Positions 26,688 through 37,087 of a DNA stretch of 64,000 bases are shown here, in pieces; positions within the stretch are counted from its first letter, which is position 1; the number at the start of each line of letters is the position of its first letter. The notes under the pieces were generated by a model. That model did no database searches. It was not told the origin of the DNA and saw only the letters and a program-made list of their open reading frames with translations. The stretch is from Aurantimonas coralicida_A (GTDB lineage Bacteria > Pseudomonadota > Alphaproteobacteria > Rhizobiales > Rhizobiaceae). The translations under genes and the position numbers were made by a program. The stretch lies in contig NZ_JAYXIH010000002.1 in the NCBI RefSeq assembly GCF_036016755.1, positions 157,990 through 221,989 on the forward strand. Reading direction: 5' to 3'.

Positions 26688-27667
26688 AACGCGATCGCGT
26701 TGTCCAGCGGCGAGAGCGGCGCCACGCCGGCGAGTACCGCCTTCGCCTCTTCGGCATCTCGGTCCATCTGGGCGACAAGGGCCTCGGCACTCTCGAAACG
26801 TGCCTCGCCGCGCAAAAAGGCGAAGATCGAGACGTCGACCGTTTCGCTATAGAGATCGCCGGAAAAGTCGAACAGGAACGTCTCGAACAATGTCGCGCCA
26901 TTGTCGAAGGTCGGGCGGCGGCCGAAGCTGGCGACGCCGTCATGCAGCGTGCCGTCGGCGCGGCGCAGGCGCACGGCATAGATGCCGTGCTTCAGCATCT
27001 CGTCGGGCTCAAGCACCAGATTAGCGGTCGGATAGCCGAGGCTGCGGCCGAGCTTCTGGCCGTGGACGATCTCGCCGCGGATGGTCCAGCGATAACCGAA
27101 CTGGCCGGCCGCCGCCGCGACGTCGCCGGCTTCGAGAAGCGCACGGATACGGCTCGACGAGACTGTTTCTCCGCCCTCGTCGGCGAAAGCCGGCACCAGC
27201 GTCACGCCGAAGCCGTGGCGCGGGCCCGACTCGGCAAGCGTCTGCGGGGTGCCGCCGCGCTTGGCGCCGTAGTGAAAGTCGAAGCCGGCAACGACGTGAT
27301 GGGATTTCAGGCAATCAACGAGAACGGTTTCGACGAAGGCCTCAGGCTCCAGCGCGGCAAAGGCCCGGTCGAAGGGCTGCTCGACCACGGCGTCGAACCC
27401 AAGCGCTCCGAGAAGCCGCGCTTTCATTGGCGCCGGGGTCAGTCGCGCAACTGGCAGGTCGGGACGGAAGACCGTGCGCGGATGCGGCTCGAAGGTGAGG
27501 CAGACGAGCGGCCGGCCCTCGGCCTCGGCCAATTCGCGCGCGACCGCGAGCACCGCCTGGTGGCCGCGATGGACGCCATCGAAATTGCCGACCGCGACGA
27601 CGCAGCCCGCGAGGCTCTCGGGAATGTCCGCGATGCCGCCAAGCCGCAGCGCGGCGCCTTTCGTCAT
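26684..27667 (-). CDS. ribF: bifunctional riboflavin kinase/FAD synthetase
   Basis: Makes FMN from riboflavin and then FAD. The 327-residue protein has the N-terminal FAD synthetase domain with GNFDGVHRGHQ near residue 27 and SSSRIRALLEAGD around 170, and a C-terminal riboflavin kinase domain with LGYPTANL near 215. Its ATG overlaps the stop of the HAD gene upstream (ATGA), so the pair is translationally coupled. No FMN riboswitch precedes it. The ribF-ileS neighbourhood is conserved in rhizobia. Confidence 0.96.
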   Translation of the reverse strand: MTKGAALRLGGIADIPESLAGCVVAVGNFDGVHRGHQAVLAVARELAEAEGRPLVCLTFEPHPRTVFRPDLPVARLTPAPMKARLLGALGFDAVVEQPFDRAFAALEPEAFVETVLVDCLKSHHVVAGFDFHYGAKRGGTPQTLAESGPRHGFGVTLVPAFADEGGETVSSSRIRALLEAGDVAAAAGQFGYRWTIRGEIVHGQKLGRSLGYPTANLVLEPDEMLKHGIYAVRLRRADGTLHDGVASFGRRPTFDNGATLFETFLFDFSGDLYSETVDVSIFAFLRGEARFESAEALVAQMDRDAEEAKAVLAGVAPLSPLDNAIAF

Positions 27668-28527
27668 GCCAGCGCCGCCATGAAAGTGCGGGCGTCGAGA
27701 CCGCGTTCGCCCAAGACCCGCGCGACCGCCTCGGGGTCGGGGTCCGGTCCGCCGAACTCGTCGCCATGGACGCCGTCGGTAATCAGCAGCACGTCGATGC
27801 CGAAATCGTTGGCGCCCTTGATGTCGGTCATCAGGCCGTCGCCGATGGCGAGAATGCGCCCGCGATCGGACATGCCGGCCACGCGGGTCGCGACGTCGTA
27901 GATCGGCCGATGCGGCTTGCCGGCGAGATGGACCGTCGCCCCGAGCGCGGCATAGTCACGCGCCAGCGCGCCGGCACAGTAGATCAGCCGGTCGCCACGA
28001 TGCACGACGAGGTCAGGGTTGGCGCAGATCATCGGCAGGCCAAGGGAATGCAGCCGGGACAGCAGGTCGCTATAGTGGGCGGGCGTTTCCGTCTCGTCGT
28101 CGTAGAGGCCGGTCGCCACAACCACCGCCGCGTCCGCCTCGTCGACCCGCTCGACGCCGAGCCCGTCGAACAGCTCGATGTCCCGTGCCGGGCCGAGATG
28201 GAAGACCGGCCCGCCGGTCTCCGCGATCAGCGCGCGGGTGGCGTCGCCGGAGGTGACGACCGCATCATAGGCATCACGCGAAAACTCCAGCGCATCGAGT
28301 TGGTCGATGACGCTGGCCGAGGGGCGCGGCGAATTGGTCAAAAGAACCACTTTGGCGCCCGCCGCGCGCGCCTCCGTCAAGGCGGCTTCGGCGGCCGGGT
28401 GCTTGCGCTCGCCATTGTGGACGACGCCCCATACGTCGCAGAACAGCGCCTCGTAGCCGCTAGAAATCTCGGCCAGAGCCTTTATCTTGCGACTGATGCC
28501 GGAATTACCGGGAGTGGTGATGTCCAT
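27664..28527 (-). CDS. TIGR01459-type HAD superfamily hydrolase
   Basis: A 287-residue HAD-IIA phosphatase-like protein. Motif I is FCDVWGVVHNG near residue 30 (nucleophile Asp), motif II LLTNSPRPS, and motif IV GDGLMTDIKGAND near 235. The cap insertion between motifs II and III is of the NagD/4-nitrophenylphosphatase type. ATG 28527 is taken as start; the upstream in-frame extension is composed of low-similarity Arg/Ala-rich residues and runs toward the groES promoter. Coupled to ribF by ATGA, so a role in flavin or nucleotide phosphate housekeeping is plausible but unproven. Confidence 0.88.
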   Translation of the reverse strand: MDITTPGNSGISRKIKALAEISSGYEALFCDVWGVVHNGERKHPAAEAALTEARAAGAKVVLLTNSPRPSASVIDQLDALEFSRDAYDAVVTSGDATRALIAETGGPVFHLGPARDIELFDGLGVERVDEADAAVVVATGLYDDETETPAHYSDLLSRLHSLGLPMICANPDLVVHRGDRLIYCAGALARDYAALGATVHLAGKPHRPIYDVATRVAGMSDRGRILAIGDGLMTDIKGANDFGIDVLLITDGVHGDEFGGPDPDPEAVARVLGERGLDARTFMAALA

Positions 28528-28682
28528 CGACGGCCCGTTATCTTTCAACTGGTCGCCCGAGGCGATAGAGGGGGGCCGCCAGCGGGTCAAGGCACTGGCC
28601 GACCGGGCCGCCCGGCCGCGACAGGGTGCCCAATCCAGCTTGGCCAACCCATAAAAATCCTGTCATCCGTCGTTGCCGACAT

Positions 28683-28712
28683 CTTGACATCGCGTCGCTC
28701 GCCACCCTATCT
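28683..28712 (+). promoter_or_regulatory. groESL promoter, sigma70/RpoH-like
   Basis: TTGACA at 28684-28689 and CTATCT at 28707-28712 with a 17-bp spacer. Read one base earlier it is CTTGAC ... CCCTATCT, which fits the alphaproteobacterial RpoH consensus (CTTG then CYTATNT). The CIRCE operator begins 10 bp after the -10 box. Confidence 0.75.
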
Positions 28713-28721
28713 GCCTCGTCG

Positions 28722-28748
28722 TTAGCACTCTCCATTGGTGAGTGCCAA
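28722..28748 (+). promoter_or_regulatory. CIRCE operator (HrcA binding site)
   Basis: Inverted repeat TTAGCACTC - 9 nt - GAGTGCCAA. It matches the CIRCE consensus except for one base in the right arm (C where T is usual). Position around the transcription start and 64 bp before groES is typical; HrcA binding would repress groESL at normal temperature. Confidence 0.95.
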
Positions 28749-28811
28749 ATTCTTCGAGCCGGGTCCCGTTCTGGGTCCGGCCGTATTCGTTCAACGAAGG
28801 GTTCAACGAAC

Positions 28812-29108
28812 ATGGCAGCTGTGAATTTCCGTCCCCTGCACGATCGCGTCGTCGTACGCCGGGTGGAATCCGAAGCCAAGACCGCTGGCGGGATCATCAT
28901 TCCGGATACGGCGAAGGAAAAGCCCCAGGAAGGCGAGATCATCGCGGTCGGCTCCGGCGCGCGTGACGAGTCCGGCAAGGTCGTTCCGCTCGACGTCAAG
29001 TCCGGCGACCGTATTCTCTTCGGCAAATGGTCGGGCACCGAGGTCAAGCTGAACGGCGAAGACCTTCTGATCATGAAGGAATCCGACATCATGGGTATCG
29101 TCGGCTGA
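28812..29108 (+). CDS. groES: co-chaperonin GroES
   Basis: Seven-membered lid of the GroEL folding chamber. The 98-residue product opens NFRPLHDRVVVRR, has the mobile-loop region TAGGIIIPDTAKEKPQEG (about 24-41) and ends LLIMKESDIMGIVG. The start is ATG 28812, preceded by GAAGGG. It lies directly downstream of a promoter and CIRCE element and 97 bp before groEL. Confidence 0.98.
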   Translation: MAAVNFRPLHDRVVVRRVESEAKTAGGIIIPDTAKEKPQEGEIIAVGSGARDESGKVVPLDVKSGDRILFGKWSGTEVKLNGEDLLIMKESDIMGIVG

Positions 29109-29205
29109 AGACGAGCGACGGCTCCTGAGCCGACGTTCCACAACGACATTCCAAGAAACTTCAAACGGCGCGGCCTTCGATGGCGCGCCCGGGAGAATTA
29201 AGACC

Positions 29206-30855
<1,650 letters not shown>

Positions 30856-30907
30856 GAAGCCGTCAGGCTTCGCGGAAGACCATCAAGCCGCCCATCACTC
30901 CAAAGTG

Positions 30908-30933
30908 CCAAAACCGGGCAAGCCCGGTTTTGG
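30908..30933 (+). terminator. strong stem-loop 3' of groEL
   Basis: 12-bp perfect stem (30908-30919 with 30922-30933; the tip closes on AA) containing a CCGGGC core and AAAA/TTTT base. The T-tract is in the stem and no further T-run follows, so it may act as a 3' stabiliser together with the canonical terminator downstream. Confidence 0.7.
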
Positions 30934-30935
30934 GT

Positions 30936-30957
30936 GGCGGCATGGACTTCTAAGAAG
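30936..30957 (+). repeat. direct repeat, copy 2 (ghost of groEL 3' end)
   Basis: Identical to 30838-30859 but outside the gene. Together with flanking bases it forms a perfect 17-nt palindrome at 30944-30960 (GGACTTCT A AGAAGTCC). Confidence 0.9.
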
Positions 30958-30987
30958 TCCACCATAGCAGTCTGCTGTAATATGGAA

Positions 30988-31015
30988 GGGGCTCGGCATC
31001 GCCGGGTCCCTTTTT
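30988..31015 (+). terminator. rho-independent terminator of groESL
   Basis: 10-bp stem with two G-T pairs (30988-30997 with 31001-31010), ATC loop and TTTTT. This is the canonical end of the groESL transcript. Confidence 0.88.
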
Positions 31016-31132
31016 CGATTCCAGGTCGTGGCCAACGATTTATCGATCCATCTTCGGAACGCGCGCCGAGGAAAAGCGTTTGTTTTTCCGAAGCCTGGCA
31101 GTTCGCCGGACTATTCTCAAAGGAATGGATCG

Positions 31133-31315
31133 ATGGTCGACAAGAACGAGATCAAGGGCGGCGCCAAGGAAGTTGGTGGCAAGCTCAAGGAAGCAGCGGG
31201 CAAAGCCGTCGGTAACGAGCGGCTGGAAGCCGAAGGTCAGATTGACCAGGTCGAGGGCAAGACCCAGAAGAACTACGGCAAGGTCAAGGATGCGGTGCGC
31301 GACCAAGTGAAGTGA
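31133..31315 (+). CDS. CsbD family stress protein
   Basis: A 60-residue, highly charged, Lys/Glu/Gln/Gly-rich protein with the CsbD repeat-like pattern KGGAKEVGGKLKEAAGKAVG ... AEGQIDQVEGKTQKNYGKVKDAV. Members are general-stress proteins, mostly of unknown mechanism. Start ATG 31133 has AAAGGA about 9 nt upstream; the upstream in-frame extension is not conserved. A terminator follows the stop by 27 bp, so it is monocistronic. Confidence 0.92.
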   Translation: MVDKNEIKGGAKEVGGKLKEAAGKAVGNERLEAEGQIDQVEGKTQKNYGKVKDAVRDQVK

Positions 31316-31342
31316 CCATTGGTCGCACCGGACTGACATCGA

Positions 31343-31376
31343 GGGCTGCTCCGACGCTGGAGCGGCCCTTTTGTTT
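31343..31376 (+). terminator. rho-independent terminator of csbD
   Basis: 10-bp stem (GGGCTGCTCC with GGAGCGGCCC, one G-T pair), 6-nt loop, then TTTTGTTT. Confidence 0.9.
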
Positions 31377-31512
31377 CGCCCCTTCGCCAACGTCGGCGGG
31401 GATCGACCTGCCCACCACGCCCGTGGTTGCCGTCAGTGGATCCGCCCAGAGACCAGAGGTGAACACAGAGTTCCGCTTTTCGGCCACGTAGCTGCACTTG
31501 TCTCGCGCAAGG

Positions 31513-31552
31513 CCGCGGCTAAGTTTTAGCAAATGCTAATTTTCGGCCGCGG
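31513..31552. promoter_or_regulatory. nested 40-bp dyad upstream of the iorAB-type operon
   Basis: Outer arms CCGCGGC (31513-31519) and GCCGCGG (31546-31552); inner arms TTAGCA (31526-31531) and TGCTAA (31534-31539) around a two-base centre. Both 6-base spacers are equal, so the whole is symmetric. It lies 46 bp before the TTG start of the operon: candidate operator for an unidentified regulator. Confidence 0.5.
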
Positions 31553-31597
31553 GAAATTTCCGGCCGCTCCCTTTCAGCCAACCGCAAGGAGGCTTGC

Positions 31598-32056
31598 TTG
31601 ATCAATTTCACGCTTAACGGCGAAGAGAAGACGTTCGACGGTGATCCCGACACACCGCTGCTCTGGGTGATCCGCGACGCGGAAAAACTGACCGGCACGA
31701 AATATGGCTGCGGCATCGCCCAATGCGGCGCCTGCACCGTCCATCTCGACGGCATGACCCGCCGCTCCTGCATTACCCCGATCTCGACGGTTGACGGCTC
31801 CAGCGTTACCACCATCGAAGGGGCCGAGGGTCGCGAGGCCGAAGCGGTCCAAGCCGCCTGGACGGCGATCGACGTGCCCCAATGCGGCTATTGCCAGTCC
31901 GGGCAGATCATGTCGGCTGTCTCACTACTGCAGTTCAATCCCAAGCCGAGCGACGAGGACATAGACAACGCGATGGCCGGCAACATTTGCCGTTGCGCCA
32001 CCTATGTCCGCATCCGCCAGGCGATCCATGACGCCGCCGCGAAGCTGGAGGGCTGA
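31598..32056 (+). CDS. 2Fe-2S subunit of isoquinoline 1-oxidoreductase-type molybdenum hydroxylase
   Basis: Small electron-transfer subunit of the xanthine oxidase family. The 152-residue protein has a plant-ferredoxin-type cluster (Cys38, Cys43, Cys46, Cys58 in CGIAQCGACT ... SC) and a second cluster (Cys96, Cys99, Cys131, Cys133 in CGYCQSG and ICRC). The start is TTG 31598, supported by AAGGAGG six bases upstream; no ATG is suitable. It lies 3 bp before the large subunit. Substrate (N-heterocycle or aldehyde) cannot be told from sequence; the label follows the alpha-subunit organisation of IorA. Confidence 0.9.
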   Translation: MINFTLNGEEKTFDGDPDTPLLWVIRDAEKLTGTKYGCGIAQCGACTVHLDGMTRRSCITPISTVDGSSVTTIEGAEGREAEAVQAAWTAIDVPQCGYCQSGQIMSAVSLLQFNPKPSDEDIDNAMAGNICRCATYVRIRQAIHDAAAKLEG

Positions 32057-32059
32057 CCC

Positions 32060-34219
32060 ATGAATATCCAGAGCATCCAAACGACACGGCGCGGCTTCCT
32101 CGCTGGCGCCGGCCTCGTGATTGGCGTCAGCCTCGCCATGCGCGGCAGAGCCGCGGCTTCCTTGCTGCAAGGCGCGCCGGCCGGCGCGGCGGGACCGGTC
32201 CAGGATCTCAATGCGTTCGTGCGCATCGCGCCGGACGGCGTCGTCACTGTGCTGTCGAAGCATATCGAGTTCGGCCAGGGTCCCTATACGGGCTTGACCA
32301 CACTGGTGGCCGAGGAACTCGACGCCGATTGGGGCCAGATGCGGGTCGCGGCCGCCCCTGCGAATGACGAACTCTACGCCAATCTGGCCTTCGGCATTCA
32401 GGGAACCGGTGGCTCGACCGCGATCGCCAATTCCTACGAGCAGATGCGCAAGGCCGGCGCCACCGCACGGGCGATGCTGGTCGCCGCGGCCGCCGAGGAG
32501 TGGAGCGTTTCGGCCGGCGAGATCACCGTCGCCAAGGGTCGCATCCGGCACGAGGCGTCGGGCAAGGAGTCCGGCTTCGGCGAACTCGCTGAAAAAGCCG
32601 CCACCATGGACGCGCCGGCCGATCCCGTTCTGAAAGACCCGAAGGATTTCGTGCTGATCGGCACCGACCGGCCAAAACTCGACACGCCGGAAAAGACCAA
32701 TGGTCAGGCAGTGTTCACGCTCGACGTGCTGGCCGACGATATGCTGATCGCCATGGTCGCTCACCCCGCGCATTTCGGCGCAACGGTAAAGAGTTTTGAC
32801 GACACCGAGGCCCGCAAGGTTCCCGGCGTCGTCGACGTCAGGCAGATCACGCAAGGCGTCGCGGTGTTCGCCGAAAACACCTTTGCCGCGCTTAAAGGGC
32901 GGGCGGCGCTCACGATCGACTGGGACCTCAGCGCGGCGGAGACGCGCTCCAGCGAGGCGATCTACGCTGACTATCGCAAGCTTCTCTCGGGCGACGGGCT
33001 CGAAGCGACCAACAATGGCGATACCGAAAGCGCCTTGTCCGCCGACGGCATCACCACCTTGCGTTCGGAAATCACCTTCCCCTTCCTCGCCCACGCACCG
33101 ATGGAGCCACTTGACGCGGTGCTGATCCGGGCCGCGGATGGCTCGATCGACTGTTATAACGGCTCGCAGTTTCCCGGCCAGGACAAGGCGGCGATCGCCG
33201 ATGTGTGCGGCGTCGATCCGGCCAAGGTGCGGGTCAACACCCAGCTTGCCGGCGGCAGCTTCGGCCGGCGCGCGCAGTTCGGGTCTCCCTATATGCGCGA
33301 AGCGGCGGAAGCGTTCAAAGCCTCTGGCATGACGCGGCCGATCAAACACATGTGGACCCGCGAGGATGACATTCGCGGCGGCTTCTACCGGCCGATCTAC
33401 GTGCATTCGCTGGAAGGCGCCATTGATCGGGACGGCAACATCGTCGCCTGGGACCAGCAGATCGTCGGCCAGTCGGTCATGAAGAAGACCGACCTCGACG
33501 AGAGCACCGTCGAGGGGGCCGCGGATATGCCCTACGGGATTTCCAATCTGCGGGTGCGGGCCTACAATGTCGAGCTTCCGGTACCGGTGCTGTGGTGGCG
33601 CTCGGTGGGTCACAGTCACACCGGCTTTGCCGTCGAGACGTTCATCGACGAACTGCTGGAGAAGGCCGGGGAGGACCCGGTCGAGGGTCGCCTCGCCCTG
33701 CTTCAGAACGATCCTCGTCGCGCCAATGTCCTGCGCAAGGCGGCCGAGATTGCCGATTGGGGATCGCCCGTCGCCGACGGACGCCAGCGTGGCGTCGCCG
33801 TGCATAAATCCTTCAATACCTACGTCGCCGAGATCGCCGAAGTCTCGATCGGCGAGAGGGGCGAGCCACGGGTGCATAAGGTCTGGTGCGCCGTCGATTG
33901 CGGTGTCGCCGTCAACCCCAACATCATCCGCGCGCAGATGGAAGGCGGCATTGGCTATGGCCTCGGCGCGGTCCTCTTTGACCAGATCACCCTCGGCGAG
34001 GGCGGCGAGATCGTCCAGTCCAACTTCCACGACTACCGGTCGCTGCGCATCAACGAAATGCCCGAGGTCGAGGTGGCGATCATCGAATCCAGCGAGGCGC
34101 CGACCGGCGTGGGCGAACCGGGCACGCCGCCGGTCGGACCGGCCGTCGCCAATGCCTGGCGCCGCCTGACCAGCCAGCCGGTGCGGCAATTGCCATTGGT
34201 GAAGGCGCTGACATCGTGA
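32060..34219 (+). CDS. molybdopterin-binding large subunit, IorB-type, Tat-exported
   Basis: A 719-residue molybdenum hydroxylase large subunit that binds the pterin cofactor. The N-terminus has a twin-arginine signal TTRRGFLAGAG with a hydrophobic core to about residue 30, so the enzyme is exported folded to the periplasm, carrying the signal-less small subunit along. Features: HIEFGQGPYTGLTTLVAEEL near 68, a GGSFGRRAQFG loop near 395, and the C-terminal GVGEPGTPPVGPAVANA with the family's catalytic Glu. No separate FAD subunit is encoded; instead a cytochrome c gene follows, coupled by GTGA, which is the likely electron acceptor. Confidence 0.92.
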   Translation: MNIQSIQTTRRGFLAGAGLVIGVSLAMRGRAAASLLQGAPAGAAGPVQDLNAFVRIAPDGVVTVLSKHIEFGQGPYTGLTTLVAEELDADWGQMRVAAAPANDELYANLAFGIQGTGGSTAIANSYEQMRKAGATARAMLVAAAAEEWSVSAGEITVAKGRIRHEASGKESGFGELAEKAATMDAPADPVLKDPKDFVLIGTDRPKLDTPEKTNGQAVFTLDVLADDMLIAMVAHPAHFGATVKSFDDTEARKVPGVVDVRQITQGVAVFAENTFAALKGRAALTIDWDLSAAETRSSEAIYADYRKLLSGDGLEATNNGDTESALSADGITTLRSEITFPFLAHAPMEPLDAVLIRAADGSIDCYNGSQFPGQDKAAIADVCGVDPAKVRVNTQLAGGSFGRRAQFGSPYMREAAEAFKASGMTRPIKHMWTREDDIRGGFYRPIYVHSLEGAIDRDGNIVAWDQQIVGQSVMKKTDLDESTVEGAADMPYGISNLRVRAYNVELPVPVLWWRSVGHSHTGFAVETFIDELLEKAGEDPVEGRLALLQNDPRRANVLRKAAEIADWGSPVADGRQRGVAVHKSFNTYVAEIAEVSIGERGEPRVHKVWCAVDCGVAVNPNIIRAQMEGGIGYGLGAVLFDQITLGEGGEIVQSNFHDYRSLRINEMPEVEVAIIESSEAPTGVGEPGTPPVGPAVANAWRRLTSQPVRQLPLVKALTS

Positions 34220-34926
34220 ACAACAGGATTTTCAAAGTGACATCAACGACGATTCTGACGAGCCGTTTGGCCGCTATGGTTCTGGCCGCAAGCCTCATCC
34301 TGGGTTCGGGACCGGGCCTGGCGCAGGACACCGCATCTAAGGCGTCCGTCTCGCCGGCCGCGGTAGCCGATACAGACACCGGGTCGCTGAAGTCGGTCGC
34401 CGACTTCGATTCCATCGCCGATGAGAAGGAGCGCTCGATCGCCATCTTCGAGGAAACCGGCAAGGTGCTCCAGGACCCCCGTTGCGTGAACTGCCACCCC
34501 CGCGGCGACTCACCGCTGCAAGGTGACGACATGGCGATCCACGAACCGCCGGTGGTGCGTGGCGAAGCTAATTTCGGCGCGCCCGGCATGACCTGCAACA
34601 CCTGCCATGGGCCGGAAAACGCCGAAGTCGTCGCCCAGGCGGAGGACATTCAGTCGATCCCCGGCAACCCCAACTGGCATCTCGCCCCCGTCGAAATGGC
34701 GTGGGAGGGCAAGTCGCTCGGCGAGATCTGCGCGCAGATCAAGGACGAGAACCGCAATGGCGGCAAGACCCTTGCCGAGTTGGTCGAGCACATGGCGAGC
34801 GACGATCTCGTCGGCTGGGGCTGGAACCCGGGCAAGGGCCGGGAGCCGGCCCCCGGCACGCAGGAACAGTTCGGCCAGCTCTACGAGGCTTGGGTCGCCA
34901 CCGGCGCCCATTGTCCGGCCGCGTAA
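34216..34926 (+). CDS. di-haem c-type cytochrome, partner of the molybdenum hydroxylase
   Basis: A 236-residue periplasmic cytochrome. A signal sequence precedes QDTASK (hydrophobic core about 18-34, GLAQ cleavage). Two CxxCH haem sites: CVNCH at residues 90-94 and CNTCH at 127-131. The GTG start at 34216 overlaps the large-subunit stop (GTGA), so translation is coupled. It probably takes electrons from the 2Fe-2S subunit and passes them to the respiratory chain, as in IorAB-type and aldehyde oxidoreductases with cytochrome subunits. A clear terminator follows 14 bp after the stop. Confidence 0.88.
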   Translation: MNNRIFKVTSTTILTSRLAAMVLAASLILGSGPGLAQDTASKASVSPAAVADTDTGSLKSVADFDSIADEKERSIAIFEETGKVLQDPRCVNCHPRGDSPLQGDDMAIHEPPVVRGEANFGAPGMTCNTCHGPENAEVVAQAEDIQSIPGNPNWHLAPVEMAWEGKSLGEICAQIKDENRNGGKTLAELVEHMASDDLVGWGWNPGKGREPAPGTQEQFGQLYEAWVATGAHCPAA

Positions 34927-34940
34927 GGCTAGGGCGTTGG

Positions 34941-34975
34941 ACGGGCGGGTCTTTCGATCCGCCCGTTTTCTTTTT
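34941..34975 (+). terminator. rho-independent terminator of the hydroxylase-cytochrome operon
   Basis: 10-bp stem (34941-34950 with 34957-34966, one G-T pair), CTTTCG loop, then TTTTCTTTTT. Confidence 0.92.
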
Positions 34976-35099
34976 GGCACGGCCGCCCGCGACCCCTGGC
35001 TCCATCTAAACCGATTTTACGCCACCCGCGCCTCTTTCGATCCGCACGCGCGCCAGCTAAGCAAGCCGCAACGACATGGCAGAGCAGCGAGGGCATGAG

Positions 35100-36488
<1,389 letters not shown>

Positions 36489-36661
36489 GGCGGCGGAAGA
36501 GCAGCTCAGGCCGATCGTCACCCTTCGTTTTCGATTGTATCGCTTTTGGTTGACGTTTCGTCGGCTGCAGCCCGGCTGTATTCGGCGCCCTCTTCGTTTA
36601 CCTGGGGACATCGGAACATGGAGAGGGGCACAGGCCTCTCCCGCCAGACGGAGTCTTTCGC

Positions 36662-37042
36662 ATGAACCCCACCCTTATCCTCGTCGGCCGGGTCCTCCTG
36701 TCGATCATTTTCATTGTCGCCGGTTTCGGCAAACTGACCGGTGCTGAAGGCTTTGCCGGCTATCTCGGGAGCCTTGGCTTTCCGGCCCCGCTCGCGATGG
36801 CCTATCTGACCGGCGCGTTCGAGCTGTTCGGCGGCCTGGCGATCCTCGCCGGGTTCCAGACCCGCGTCGTCGCGATCGCACTGGCGGCGTTCTGCGTGGC
36901 GACCGGTCTCTTGGCGCATCTCGCCGAGCCGAACGTTTTGATGAAAAACATCGCGCTCGCCGGCGGTTTCCTGGTGCTCGCCGGCTCCGGCGCCGGCGCC
37001 CTGGCTGTCGACAAGACCAAGCGCGAAAGCCGCTACGCCTGA
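36662..37042 (+). CDS. DoxX family membrane protein
   Basis: A 126-residue four-TM protein of the DoxX/DoxD family: LILVGRVLLSIIFIVAGFGKL at the N-terminus is the typical first helix, followed by GFPAPLAMAYLTGAFELFGGLAILAGF and two further hydrophobic stretches. Some members belong to thiol-oxidation or redox complexes (e.g. SodA-DoxX-SseA in Mycobacterium); no such partner is adjacent here. Start ATG 36662 follows ACGGAG. Convergent with the GGDEF gene. Confidence 0.88.
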   Translation: MNPTLILVGRVLLSIIFIVAGFGKLTGAEGFAGYLGSLGFPAPLAMAYLTGAFELFGGLAILAGFQTRVVAIALAAFCVATGLLAHLAEPNVLMKNIALAGGFLVLAGSGAGALAVDKTKRESRYA

Positions 37043-37087
37043 GAGGCGATCACGCTCGTGCTTTGAACCGGGCGTGACCCGCGCAGG

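Noticed and set aside
27600..28600. FMN riboswitch upstream of ribF
   Set aside because: ribF directly follows the HAD gene with an ATGA overlap; no RFN-like conserved elements are present.
31925..34189. 754-codon frame antisense to the molybdopterin subunit
   Set aside because: Antisense shadow of a well-supported gene; no domain recognised.
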